Positions 28,086 to 36,870 of a DNA stretch of 64,000 nucleotides are shown here, piece by piece. The stretch covers positions 116,718 through 180,717 of the forward strand of contig NZ_SSSQ01000009.1 in assembly GCF_009469765.1 (NCBI RefSeq). Direction: 5' to 3'. Below the pieces are notes generated by a model. That model ran no database searches, was not told where the DNA came from, and was given only the letters and a program-made list of their open reading frames with translations. The first letter of the stretch is position 1, and every line of letters starts with the position of its first letter. The translations under genes and the position numbers were made by a program. Origin of the DNA: Dechloromonas hortensis. Lineage in GTDB: Bacteria; Pseudomonadota; Gammaproteobacteria; Burkholderiales; Rhodocyclaceae.

Positions 28086-29348
28086 TCAAACAAAGCGACG
28101 CTGCCGAATCATTTCAGCACAAACAATATGTAAGCAATATATAACCCCGCTAGCCGAGGACACTAAATATTGATTAGTAAACCCTCCAATTACAAACATT
28201 GATAAGGTCAACAACAATATGTAATGCTCTTTGAAACGCTCGCTTTTTAAAACAATCCAATAGATGTAACCAAGTAGAAAAACTAGAAATAAAACTCCAA
28301 CCGAGCCTAACTTTGCAAGAAAGCCAACCCATTGAACCTCGTAGCTATAAGGCACAGAGGGATCTCGTATTACATTCTTCGAATACGCGCCGAAGCCTTT
28401 CCCAATCAGTGGGGAATCGCTCCACTCATCAAGCAACGCTGCGATTTGCTCGACGCGAATATCATCGCTTACTGCCGAACCAGATGACCTAAAACGTTGA
28501 TCAAAGGCTCCTGCCAACCACTCTGCTGACAAAACCAAAACGAGCAAAACAGCAAAAATTGCTATTAGCTTTCCTCGGAATTTAAGGTTATAAACAAACG
28601 AGAAAAACCATCCAATAAACAACAACCCAAAAAGCAATCTTGAGAACGCAAACACTACGCAAGCCAAGCCAACGAAAAAAAATGAAATCTTACTTACTTT
28701 GGAGATACTCGAAAAACACCGTGGCGCCACCACCATAAATATCAAAAAAAACACAACCAAGTAATCGTAAATAATTAAATTAATTCTAACCAACCCACCA
28801 AAAATACCTGATGAAACTATTCTATAGCCAGCCTGATTCAAAATAAAATCATAAACCTGATCAAATGACAAAACTCGTAAAACCAAGCCAAGCACGACTA
28901 GAACTTTCCATGTAGCAAAAATCAGCGCACCGTAAAACGAATACGAAACGATTGTTGTGTAACTTACCTTTCCGCTATCTGTGGCAACGATAGCCAGTAA
29001 AACAACAGTTACCGCAGTAAACATACCAGAGGCTTCTTTTACGACGTAAGGAAATGGGGTTACAGCCTGAAAAGAACCAATCAAAACATAAAAAGATATA
29101 TAGCAACAGAATAAAAACAAAACGACGAGCAGACCACTTTTTATAGCCATTTCGCCACGCCACCATGCCAGAGTTATCATCACTAAGGTGGCAACATACG
29201 CAGCATGTTTAAATGGAACCCCAAACAAAGCTCCTGAAGGTAATGCCGCAGAGAATAAAAGCAGAAAACCTAAGGATATTGAAATAAATTGACCAACACC
29301 CCCCCCACCATTCTCTTTAGGGCAATCAATTACACGAACAAAGCGCAC
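28086..29348 (-). CDS. Wzy-like polysaccharide polymerase / O-antigen ligase family protein
   Basis: 420 residues from a GTG at 29348, two bases after the upstream stop. About eleven transmembrane helices are predicted from the hydrophobicity. A periplasmic loop (about 275-325) carries FDQRFRSSGSAVSDDIR and PLIGKGFGAYSKN, the type of loop seen in Wzy and WaaL proteins. It is the only candidate polymerase in the cluster. Sequence is strongly AT-rich with lysine and isoleucine codons unlike the flanking genes. Wzy and WaaL cannot be told apart from sequence alone; context favours Wzy. Confidence 0.78.
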   Translation of the reverse strand: MRFVRVIDCPKENGGGGVGQFISISLGFLLLFSAALPSGALFGVPFKHAAYVATLVMITLAWWRGEMAIKSGLLVVLFLFCCYISFYVLIGSFQAVTPFPYVVKEASGMFTAVTVVLLAIVATDSGKVSYTTIVSYSFYGALIFATWKVLVVLGLVLRVLSFDQVYDFILNQAGYRIVSSGIFGGLVRINLIIYDYLVVFFLIFMVVAPRCFSSISKVSKISFFFVGLACVVFAFSRLLFGLLFIGWFFSFVYNLKFRGKLIAIFAVLLVLVLSAEWLAGAFDQRFRSSGSAVSDDIRVEQIAALLDEWSDSPLIGKGFGAYSKNVIRDPSVPYSYEVQWVGFLAKLGSVGVLFLVFLLGYIYWIVLKSERFKEHYILLLTLSMFVIGGFTNQYLVSSASGVIYCLHIVCAEMIRQRRFV

Positions 29349-29350
29349 AA

Positions 29351-30550
29351 TTATTTTCTCATTTCAAACAAATTGCGCAATCCACAATCCGCTTGATTTA
29401 TTACTTTTCCAGACAACGAAACGCATTCTGCACCCCCGACACTGAGGACCTTCGCAATTAAATCATTGTTGCCATCAACCGGTAGCGCAGCGGAAAACTC
29501 GTTCAAATCCCAAGTATTTAAATACTCCTGCAGTTTCCTAACCTCTCCTGTATAAGCAAGGCGAGGAATGCCAAACGACATAGCAGTAATGGCACCGTGT
29601 AAACTCGTCCCAATATATATGGCGGCCGAAGCTATCGCAGCCATGATTTCCCATACAGAGCCATTAAACATTGGATAAACATTACATGCTGCCGGAAGAT
29701 GACGCCGAACTTTTTCTAACGCGATGTGATCTTCATGAGCCGTAGCCGTTCCAATCGCAAGCAACATAATTTTGAGGCCTTGTTTTGAAGCAATATCCGA
29801 CACTGTCTTTGCAATGATTTGCTCGCGACCTTTGACAAACTTCGTTCCAATTTGGAAGACCAGATATTGACCGGAGTTTTCGGCCAAATAGTTTCTTAAC
29901 TCATCCCTCACGCGCGTCAGTAGTGTGGGAAGGGGAAAAATCCGGCTCATGACCACTGCAGAGTCCGGCATTAGGTCGGCGTGTATTCCAAATTTGGCAA
30001 GCGCGTCGCGCGTCGCACAGTCGCGAACCGATATATAGGCAGCCTTTTCCAAACCACGACGAAGTGCCTCTAGATAACCCGGACGCAAGGAATCTATCTC
30101 AGCCCCGCCAACCGCGTTGTAAACCACGCCAACACCTTCGGGAAGCCCACCCTCTGGCACTACAAATGGCTGCGGCCAGGATAAGCCTGCAATCCTTCGA
30201 GCAAGAGTATCCGTCGTTCGCTCACCTAATAATTTTCGAATAGCGCGTACCGTCAAATCCGTTCTCGGCCCGAGCAAATACCCCAGGATTGCGGTCCAGC
30301 GAGCGTCTAGAACTTGTCCCCCGGCAATAACGAAGCGATCACAACGCTGAACAAGCCCGTTGCTGAATGCATCCTTAATGCTTATCGTCGGCAATCCACC
30401 TTGATTTGAGAAATCGCTTTCAGCAATTGCTAGATTATAAATATCGGAACCTGGGCGATATTGTTTGGCAGCCCACTCCACGACCAAGGGAAATAGAAGG
30501 TCGCCATAGTTGAATCGGTCCGTTGCTCCGTATATTGCGATTTCGTTCAT
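29351..30550 (-). CDS. Polysaccharide pyruvyltransferase family protein
   Basis: 399 residues. Family features are the N-terminal YGATDRFNYGDLLFPLV, FVIAGGQVLD, VYNAVGG and the C-terminal GTSLHGAITAMSFGIPRLAY (His in SLHG is conserved). Such enzymes (CsaB, WcaK) transfer pyruvate from PEP to a hydroxyl of the polymer as a ketal, adding negative charge. It is two bases before the polymerase gene. It is AT-richer than the rest of the window. A pyruvylated EPS is an inference. Confidence 0.83.
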   Translation of the reverse strand: MNEIAIYGATDRFNYGDLLFPLVVEWAAKQYRPGSDIYNLAIAESDFSNQGGLPTISIKDAFSNGLVQRCDRFVIAGGQVLDARWTAILGYLLGPRTDLTVRAIRKLLGERTTDTLARRIAGLSWPQPFVVPEGGLPEGVGVVYNAVGGAEIDSLRPGYLEALRRGLEKAAYISVRDCATRDALAKFGIHADLMPDSAVVMSRIFPLPTLLTRVRDELRNYLAENSGQYLVFQIGTKFVKGREQIIAKTVSDIASKQGLKIMLLAIGTATAHEDHIALEKVRRHLPAACNVYPMFNGSVWEIMAAIASAAIYIGTSLHGAITAMSFGIPRLAYTGEVRKLQEYLNTWDLNEFSAALPVDGNNDLIAKVLSVGGAECVSLSGKVINQADCGLRNLFEMRK

Positions 30551-30599
30551 TTGTCGGGCTATCTATCCAGTTTATTCAAAATTATTAATCGTTCTTAGT

Positions 30600-31832
30600 T
30601 CAGATCGAGCGCATAGCGACAAGTCGAAATCCGATCAAATGGATTACTGCTGCCGCCGCAATGCACAAGGCCAACTTCGTTTCCGAAAATCCACCTGAAA
30701 TTGAAAGCATGGAAATTGCAGCAAAAATAAATACGACTAAAGCAATATGTATAAATGTTCTTGATTTTTGTTTTTCAAAAACAATTAGCTTAAATCCATC
30801 AATGGAGGACAGATATCGAAGCGCAACAATCAAACCAATAATCGGCATGATATTCGCCAATGTTGAAAAGTCATTTCCAAACAACAAGACAGGGATGACA
30901 TCGGCACCCAGCCAAAATATTAGGGGCGAAGCCATGCTTACAGCCGCAATTGCAACCAGCATCAATTTTGGCGTTTTAACGATTCCGGTTTTTTTCTGTG
31001 CAACAAGGGTCGGAATAAAAACGTTCGACAACACTGGCAATCCTGACAAAGCAGCCTGAACAAGCCGGCTACCCGCCATATAAACCCCGGCAGCGTCAGA
31101 ACCCAATACGTATTTGGCTATAAGTACATCGATATTGGTTAGCAATTGTACGGCTCCGCCATCGACTGCAAACTTGAATCCGCTTCTCAAGGTTTTGGCG
31201 GCTCGCCTAATATCAAAGAATATTGCGATTTTGCTTTCGAAACCAACCGCGTACTTGGCTGCCAAGAACTGGTAGTACAGCACCAGCATTCGCACAACAA
31301 GCATTACAAGGCATACAACAATCAAGCTATTTGTGAAATAACCAGCAGTCGCACTTCCAACACTTGCTACAAATGTTGCAAAAAAGGAGCGCAACGCTTC
31401 GTTCTGGTAACTTCCTCTAGCCCGCAACATCACACCAAAAAAATCTATCAGCGTTGCAAAGGCACACGCTATTAATAGAGGAATAATCCAATATAAACTT
31501 TTATGATCGCTCGAGTTGAATAGAGAAAAAACTATCGCAAGAATAAATAGAATGCCAACCAGTATTGACTTAGCTGCTATTAGTCTTTCCCCTTCCGTCT
31601 TTATATTCTCAGACGAATCGGATACAAGACGAATTAGGATTTGTTGAGCAAAGCCATAGTCTGACAGGGCTGCCAGTAATATTCCGATGGTGTACCAGTA
31701 CGTAAACTCTCCGAACCCTGCCGGCCCCAGCATTCGCGCAAGCAAGGAATAGAGAATCAATACACCGATAAGCCTAGATGCAGTTGTTCCGCCAACAGCC
31801 AGCAGATTCCAAAAAGAACGACTGAGTCTCAC
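30600..31832 (-). CDS. Oligosaccharide flippase (Wzx-like, MATE/MVF superfamily)
   Basis: 410 residues from a GTG at 31832 preceded by CAAGGATTAATCC, three bases after epsI. About twelve transmembrane helices; the N terminus WNLLAVGGTTASRLIGVLILYSLLARMLGPAGFGEF is typical of polysaccharide flippases. It would turn undecaprenyl-linked repeat units to the periplasmic side. AT-rich codons. It is downstream of epsI and upstream of the pyruvyltransferase. Confidence 0.87.
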   Translation of the reverse strand: MRLSRSFWNLLAVGGTTASRLIGVLILYSLLARMLGPAGFGEFTYWYTIGILLAALSDYGFAQQILIRLVSDSSENIKTEGERLIAAKSILVGILFILAIVFSLFNSSDHKSLYWIIPLLIACAFATLIDFFGVMLRARGSYQNEALRSFFATFVASVGSATAGYFTNSLIVVCLVMLVVRMLVLYYQFLAAKYAVGFESKIAIFFDIRRAAKTLRSGFKFAVDGGAVQLLTNIDVLIAKYVLGSDAAGVYMAGSRLVQAALSGLPVLSNVFIPTLVAQKKTGIVKTPKLMLVAIAAVSMASPLIFWLGADVIPVLLFGNDFSTLANIMPIIGLIVALRYLSSIDGFKLIVFEKQKSRTFIHIALVVFIFAAISMLSISGGFSETKLALCIAAAAVIHLIGFRLVAMRSI

Positions 31833-31835
31833 GGA

Positions 31836-32582
31836 TTAATCCTTGAGCGCTCTAGTGACACCAGACAAAATTGTGGTGGCTGAATTCGAGGAAACGGTGT
31901 CGCCAATAAATTGCGAGCGATCCACTGGATCAAGTGCACCGATCAAATCATCGACAAATTGGTCTTGTAGTTGGTAAGCGGCCACGGTGTCATCTTCAAT
32001 AGATGAAACTCTGAACAGCAGGCCATCCGGAATGCGTCCGCGCAAACCAAACTGCACTCTCGCCAAGTTCTGTTCAATGGCGCCTCTAGCGAGTTTGTCT
32101 CCGACACGAATCCAGTATGTAACCGGCTCCACACGCCGCCCTTGTCGCGTTTGAACGCGCATCACGGGGATATTGCCGAAGCGGGTCTGCATTAAGTCTT
32201 TCTTGATACCCAGCAATTCGAAGCCTTGTGCTGGGTAGCAAACCTCGGGCTTATGAATTTGATTCTCATGCCTTTGGTCTGCGCTGTACGCGATTGAAAG
32301 CATGATTTTTCGGCCGCTTGAAGCTTGCACGTATATTTTGGCCACGACTTCCGAGTACAGTTCTTTCAGTTGTTCTTCTTGCTGTGGATTAACAACCAGG
32401 CTTCCTTCATTTTCCTCGGTAAGCCAATCCCCGAATTTATTGGGGATTATTTTTTCGTATCCCTTTTGTGATGACGGATCAACTTCGAAGTGCGTTGGCT
32501 TCAATACGATTGCCAATGCGGCAGCAATGAACATCAGGGCCAGCAATGACAGGTTTCGGAATGACAGGCTTTGCATGGTCAT
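31836..32582 (-). CDS. epsI: EpsI, exosortase-associated protein (DUF3485)
   Basis: 248 residues from the ATG at 32582, which overlaps the xrtB stop (ATGA). One N-terminal transmembrane anchor (about 8-28) is followed by a periplasmic domain with YSADQRHENQIHKPEVCYPAQGFE, the conserved block of EpsI proteins. It always accompanies exosortases, sometimes fused to them, and is needed for methanolan production in Methylobacillus. The exact activity is unknown. Confidence 0.92.
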   Translation of the reverse strand: MTMQSLSFRNLSLLALMFIAAALAIVLKPTHFEVDPSSQKGYEKIIPNKFGDWLTEENEGSLVVNPQQEEQLKELYSEVVAKIYVQASSGRKIMLSIAYSADQRHENQIHKPEVCYPAQGFELLGIKKDLMQTRFGNIPVMRVQTRQGRRVEPVTYWIRVGDKLARGAIEQNLARVQFGLRGRIPDGLLFRVSSIEDDTVAAYQLQDQFVDDLIGALDPVDRSQFIGDTVSSNSATTILSGVTRALKD

Positions 32583-33466
32583 GCCGCACCTCGGGCTGTT
32601 GCGCTTTTCCATCGCCGCTCAGCGAACTGCAGCAAGGAATCGACCCCGATGATGATGAGCAAGGCCGTGATGAACAGCACCAAGCCAGCAAACCCATGTA
32701 GAAACCCCTGCCCAGCTGCATCGCCAAAATGGTAGGTAATGAGCGTCAGGGCCATGACCCGAATGACGTTGGCGATGAAGGATATTGGAATGATCAGGAT
32801 GGCAAGGGTCACGTTCCGGAACAGGGAATCGTGGCGCACGACGTTGAGATACAGCAAGCCAAGCGCTTCAAGTGTGAAAAGCGTTTGTAGGCCGGCGCAG
32901 GCATCTGCAACCAGTAGTTTGTATTGGCCGATCTGCAGGATGACGCCGGTGCGCGAGATGGGGTAGCCCACCCAGTAGAGGACGTTTTCGGCGACGTAGG
33001 AGACGGCCATTTTCATAGGTAGCGTGAGCGCATCAACGAAGGTGCCGGGCAGCGGAATCATGAAGAGCAGGAAGAAGAGCGGGAACCATGCTGCGCGCGC
33101 CGCGGCCCAGCCGCGCAGGATAAGCAGCAGGCTGATGATGACGAAGATTTGCGAGCCGACTTCGAAGAGCAGGATGTCTTGCGAGCGGCCGATTACGTAG
33201 AGCAGCAGGCCCAGGACGAAGAGCGGCCAGCCGGTTTTGGCGGGCTGGGCGGCCAGTTCGTGGATGACCGGGCCTTGTTTCCAAAGGAACCACAGGGCGA
33301 CGCCAAGGATGATGGGACCGTGGGCCTGCGCTTCGGCGGCCCAGATGGTGCGGGAGAGGTCGACCCAGGTGGGGACATAGAGGGCAATTAGGCCGATGAG
33401 GATGGGGAACCATTCGGCCATGACTAGGCGGCTCGAAGCCGAAAGTGCCGGGGTGTTATCTGCCAT
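32579..33466 (-). CDS. xrtB: Exosortase B (EpsH-type membrane transpeptidase)
   Basis: 295 residues from the ATG at 33466. About eight transmembrane helices. The exosortase active-site triad is visible: Cys190 in ADACAGLQT, Arg236 in NVIRV and His257 in LHGFAG. Exosortases cut PEP-CTERM sorting signals at the periplasmic face and transfer the protein to a lipid or polysaccharide acceptor. Four PEP-CTERM proteins in this window are obvious substrates. The leader carries a hairpin with a GGGG loop just before the start and a 19-bp palindrome. Confidence 0.95.
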   Translation of the reverse strand: MADNTPALSASSRLVMAEWFPILIGLIALYVPTWVDLSRTIWAAEAQAHGPIILGVALWFLWKQGPVIHELAAQPAKTGWPLFVLGLLLYVIGRSQDILLFEVGSQIFVIISLLLILRGWAAARAAWFPLFFLLFMIPLPGTFVDALTLPMKMAVSYVAENVLYWVGYPISRTGVILQIGQYKLLVADACAGLQTLFTLEALGLLYLNVVRHDSLFRNVTLAILIIPISFIANVIRVMALTLITYHFGDAAGQGFLHGFAGLVLFITALLIIIGVDSLLQFAERRWKSATARGAA

Positions 33467-33474
33467 GGGATTTA

Positions 33475-33531
33475 TTGCCAACCCCTTGGCAACTGATTGC
33501 TACGGTCAACCGCAAATTTTGCCAAAATTTG
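33475..33531 (-). promoter_or_regulatory. Hairpin and palindrome in the xrtB leader
   Basis: TTGCCAA-GGGG-TTGGCAA (minus strand, 33475-33492) ends eight bases before the xrtB ATG. Its loop GGGG is the only Shine-Dalgarno-like sequence nearby, about 15 bases from the ATG. Further upstream, CAAATTTTGCCAAAATTTG (33513-33531) is a perfect palindrome around one base. Both are unexplained by genes. A translational or transcriptional control role is inferred. Confidence 0.45.
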
Positions 33532-33556
33532 AAATGTGGCCAACCCGGCTTTTCGT

Positions 33557-33584
33557 AAAAACCGGGGACAGACCCCGGTTTTTT
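33557..33584. terminator. Bidirectional terminator between epsG and xrtB
   Basis: CCGGGG (33562-33567)/CCCCGG (33573-33578) with A/T runs on both sides. On the minus strand it follows epsG by about 90 bases and ends the epsLDEFG unit, so xrtB needs its own promoter or readthrough. Confidence 0.85.
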
Positions 33585-33671
33585 CAGCGTTCCAAACGAT
33601 AGAACAATTGTGCTTTTCTCGGTAACGCACATCCAGAGGATGAAGCGAGAAGATGCTGATCGGCATTTAGC

Positions 33672-34541
33672 CTAGCCGTTATTGAGCACGGCGCCGACGA
33701 CGGCGACACCGGCGTGCTGCAGCGAGGAAACCAGCGTCTGTAGCTGCGGCGCCAGGCTGAGGTCCTTGCGTGCGACGACGACGGCACCCCGGGTGCGGGC
33801 GGCGATGGTCTGGTTGTCGGCGGTTTCGGCCCCGGCCGGAGTGTCGACCACGACGATGTCGTACTGGCCCTGGACGGTGGCCATCAGCGCATTGAAGACC
33901 GGGCGGGCGAGCAGTTCCTGCGGGTTGGGCGGGATAGCGCCGGCTGGCAGGATGGAAAGGTCGATCAGGCCGGGAATGCGGGTCACCGCTTCGCCGAGTT
34001 CGGCGCGGCCAGCCAGCAGGCTGGACAGGCCGAGCTTGTTTTCGAGGCGGAACAGTTGGTGCTGGCGCGGGTGGCGCAGGTCGGCATCGATCAGCAGCGT
34101 GCGTTCGCCCAATTGCGAAAAGACGACGGCCAGGTTGGCGGCGGTGAAGCTGCGCCCTTCGCCCCGGCCGGCGCTGACCACGGCCAGCGTCTTGTGACCG
34201 GCTTCGGCATCGAACCAGCGCAGCATCAACTGGCTGCGCAGGGCGCGCAGTTGCTCGACAACCGGGCTGAAGGGCTTGAAGGCGGCGATCACTTCTTCGC
34301 TGACCCGCTCGTCGCCCGGCATCAGATAGGGGTAGTCATACTGGCGGGAGAGCGCCTGCTGGATGTCGGCCTCCGAGAGTAGGCCGAGCTGGATGGCGGC
34401 ATCGCCGAAGCGCAGGCCCTGCTCTTTTTGCAGCTTGAGGATGCGCTCGGCCGCTTCCGGCGTCAGGCGGCCGTTGTCGATCAGGATGGCGCCGATGGAA
34501 CGGCCCGAGCCGCTAGTGAGTTTTTCGTTGATTGCGTTCAT
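33672..34541 (-). CDS. epsG: EpsG, chain-length tyrosine kinase with GspE/MshEN-like N terminus
   Basis: 289 residues. The N-terminal part (about 13-72) has two tandem helical repeats, IGAILIDNGRLTPEAAERIL and FGDAAIQLGLLSEADIQQAL, like the GspE-N/MshEN fold. The C-terminal BY-kinase domain has a Walker A with Arg in place of Lys (SAGRGEGRSFTAANLA), Walker A' LLIDADLRHP and Walker B IVVVDTPAG. There is no long Tyr-rich tail. It works with EpsF as a Wzc-like pair controlling polymer length. It is seven bases behind epsF. Confidence 0.9.
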   Translation of the reverse strand: MNAINEKLTSGSGRSIGAILIDNGRLTPEAAERILKLQKEQGLRFGDAAIQLGLLSEADIQQALSRQYDYPYLMPGDERVSEEVIAAFKPFSPVVEQLRALRSQLMLRWFDAEAGHKTLAVVSAGRGEGRSFTAANLAVVFSQLGERTLLIDADLRHPRQHQLFRLENKLGLSSLLAGRAELGEAVTRIPGLIDLSILPAGAIPPNPQELLARPVFNALMATVQGQYDIVVVDTPAGAETADNQTIAARTRGAVVVARKDLSLAPQLQTLVSSLQHAGVAVVGAVLNNG

Positions 34542-34547
34542 CGCGGA

Positions 34548-36005
34548 TCAGGCCTCCGAAACGGCTGGCTGTTGCTGATTGCTGTCCCGCAAGGGGACTT
34601 CCTTCGGGGCGCGGTCGACCGGCATTTTTTGCCAAAAACGCCAGCTCTTGCGGGCAGCCGGCGGCAAGGTCGAGTCGAGTTCGGCCAGGACAGGTAGGTC
34701 GAGCGCCAGCCGAAGGTCTTCGGCCGAGCGGATGCGGCGTTGCCCCAGTTCGAGGACGAGCGCGGCGCCGACGCCGAGCATGCCGCCGAGGAAGATGGAA
34801 ACCAGTACGTTGAGGAAAATCTTCGGGCGGGAATGCCTGACCGGCTCGGTGGCCGGGCTGAGGACCAGCACGTTGGTCTGCTGCGACTGCCCTTCCAGAT
34901 TGCTTTGCGTCATGCGTTGGCCGACTGCCTCGTAGGCGCGGCGGGCAGTTTCGACATCGTTGACCAGCACCGAGAGCTCGTCACGCTGCGACTTGATTTC
35001 GAGCACGCGCTTTTTCTGCTCTTCGATGGCGGCCTTCAACTCTTCCTGCTTGACCGCGCCGAACTTGTTGGCGACGGCAGCACCGCCGGAGATGCGGGCA
35101 ATTTCCTCGCGCAGTTGCTGGCGCTGGCCCTGGATCTGGGCTTCGAGCTGCTGTACTTGCGGGTGGTTCTTGCCGAGGTTGCTGTTGAGTTCGGCCAGCT
35201 TGGACTCGGAACGGGCGATCTCGGACTTGAGGTTCTGGATCAGCGGGTTCTGCAGCACTTCGAGCGACAGTTCGCTGGTGCCGCTCTTTTGCCGGCTGGA
35301 GGCATCGGCCTTCTGGGCCTGGGCAGCGGCCAGCTGGGCGGTCAACTCGTTGAGGCGGCCGGTTTCGTTGTCCATGATGCGCTCGTCGGTGATGACGATG
35401 CCCTTGTCCTGCTGATAGGCGGACAGGCGGGCCTGGGATTTTTCCAGCGCGGTGCGCAGGCCTTTTTGCCGCTCTTCGAACCAGGCGCTGTACTGGCGGG
35501 CCGGCTCGACGCGCAATTCGATCGAGGTATCGATGTAGGCCTGGGCGAAAGCATTGGCGACGGCGGCCGCGAACTGCGGGTCCTTCGCCGAGAAGTTCAC
35601 GTTGATGACGTTGCTTTCGCGCGACGGCTTGATGTCCAGCTTCTTTTGCAGCAGCGTCGCGTAGAAGCCTTCGATCGTGCCTTTACCATCGCCGTCGTCC
35701 TGCCAGGTTTCGATGGCTTCGGCGTTCTTGTCGATGCCGAGCAGCTTGACGACGCGGGTGGCAACGCGGTCGCTGTTGATGATGTCCATCTGCGTCGCCA
35801 TGTAGCCGGGCGCCATCATGCCCTGCATGACCATGCCGGCAATCGGGTCCGGCGATTTGACGTCGATCACCAGCGAGGTGGTGGCGGTGTATTCCTTGGG
35901 CAGGATCAGGCTGATGACGAGCGTCGTCATGACCGTGACGCCGAGCACCGACAGCGCCAGTTTGCGGCGGGCCCAGAGGATGAGGAGAAATTGCTGAAAA
36001 GTCAT
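34548..36005 (-). CDS. epsF: EpsF, chain-length determinant (Wzz/Wzc periplasmic-membrane part)
   Basis: 485 residues. Transmembrane helices near residues 15-35 and about 410-430, with a Wzz-type N-terminal domain (YTATTSLVIDV) and a long coiled-coil central region (about 175-370, e.g. NSNLGKNHPQVQQLEAQIQG). The proline-rich block near the second helix is LSPATEPVRHSRPKI. It forms the polysaccharide co-polymerase with EpsG. It sits between epsE (25-base gap) and epsG (six bases). Confidence 0.92.
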   Translation of the reverse strand: MTFQQFLLILWARRKLALSVLGVTVMTTLVISLILPKEYTATTSLVIDVKSPDPIAGMVMQGMMAPGYMATQMDIINSDRVATRVVKLLGIDKNAEAIETWQDDGDGKGTIEGFYATLLQKKLDIKPSRESNVINVNFSAKDPQFAAAVANAFAQAYIDTSIELRVEPARQYSAWFEERQKGLRTALEKSQARLSAYQQDKGIVITDERIMDNETGRLNELTAQLAAAQAQKADASSRQKSGTSELSLEVLQNPLIQNLKSEIARSESKLAELNSNLGKNHPQVQQLEAQIQGQRQQLREEIARISGGAAVANKFGAVKQEELKAAIEEQKKRVLEIKSQRDELSVLVNDVETARRAYEAVGQRMTQSNLEGQSQQTNVLVLSPATEPVRHSRPKIFLNVLVSIFLGGMLGVGAALVLELGQRRIRSAEDLRLALDLPVLAELDSTLPPAARKSWRFWQKMPVDRAPKEVPLRDSNQQQPAVSEA

Positions 36006-36030
36006 GCGGGGCTTTCAGTGATCTTCGTGG

Positions 36031-36852
36031 TCAGAAGAAGCTTTCCTGGACGTAAAGCACGTCGTCGGCCTGGATGGCGTCGGATTTCTCCGGCGAAACG
36101 ACGATGACCGAACCGTCCGGCCCACGGCGATGGATGCGCAGGCCGCGTTCGGTGCCGCGAATGGTCAGGCCGCCGCCTTGGGCCAGGCCTTGCAGCACGG
36201 TCATGTTGCGTTCGAGGCGGTAGGAGCCGGCACGCTGGACTTCGCCATAGATATAGAACAGCGGGGCGCGATGGACGTAGATGACGTCGCCGCCGGCCAC
36301 TGGAATATCCAGTTCGGTATTGCCGGTGATGAACATCGCCGGAATGTCGATTTCCTTGCGGAAGGGCTTGCCTTCGCGAATGCCGGCCAGGGTGACGACA
36401 TCGGCGCCGCCGCCAATTGTCCCCGAAGGCATGGCGCCGCCGGCCGTGGCCAGCATGTCGGTGACGCGGGTGTTGCCGGTCTCGATCGGGAAACGGCCCG
36501 GGCGGTTGACCATGCCGAGCACGGAAACCTGGTTGCCCCTGACCTGAACGAGCAGGATATTGACCTGCGGCTTTTGCACGAAACCGCCTTCGCGCAGCTT
36601 GGAGGCGATGGCCAGCTCGGCATCGGCAATCGACAGGCCGCCCAGTTGCACGGCGCCGATCAGCGGATAGGTAACGGCGCCGCTTTCGGCGACACGGGTT
36701 TCAACGGTGAGGTCCGGGTTCTGGAAAACGCTGATCTTGATCGCGTCGCCGGCGCCGAGTCGGTAATCGGCCTGCTTGTCCTGCGCCGAGGCGCCGAGCA
36801 CGAGGCCCAGCGCGAGCAGAAAGCCAAGGGAGAGTTGCTTGAGGTAGTTCAT
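36031..36852 (-). CDS. epsE: EpsE, polysaccharide export protein (Wza-like)
   Basis: 273 residues from the ATG at 36852. The signal peptide MNYLKQLSLGFLLALGLVLG leads to ASAQ. A Poly_export domain (YRLGAGDAIKISVFQNPDLTVETRV, GAVTYPLIGAV) is followed by SLBB-type segments (VSVLGMVNRPGRFP and IYGEVQRAGSYRLERNMTVLQGLA). No lipobox Cys is present, as is usual for this subgroup. It is the outer-membrane/periplasmic export conduit. It sits 18 bases after epsD. Confidence 0.92.
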   Translation of the reverse strand: MNYLKQLSLGFLLALGLVLGASAQDKQADYRLGAGDAIKISVFQNPDLTVETRVAESGAVTYPLIGAVQLGGLSIADAELAIASKLREGGFVQKPQVNILLVQVRGNQVSVLGMVNRPGRFPIETGNTRVTDMLATAGGAMPSGTIGGGADVVTLAGIREGKPFRKEIDIPAMFITGNTELDIPVAGGDVIYVHRAPLFYIYGEVQRAGSYRLERNMTVLQGLAQGGGLTIRGTERGLRIHRRGPDGSVIVVSPEKSDAIQADDVLYVQESFF

Positions 36853-36870
36853 AGTCTGCTTGCCCACGCC

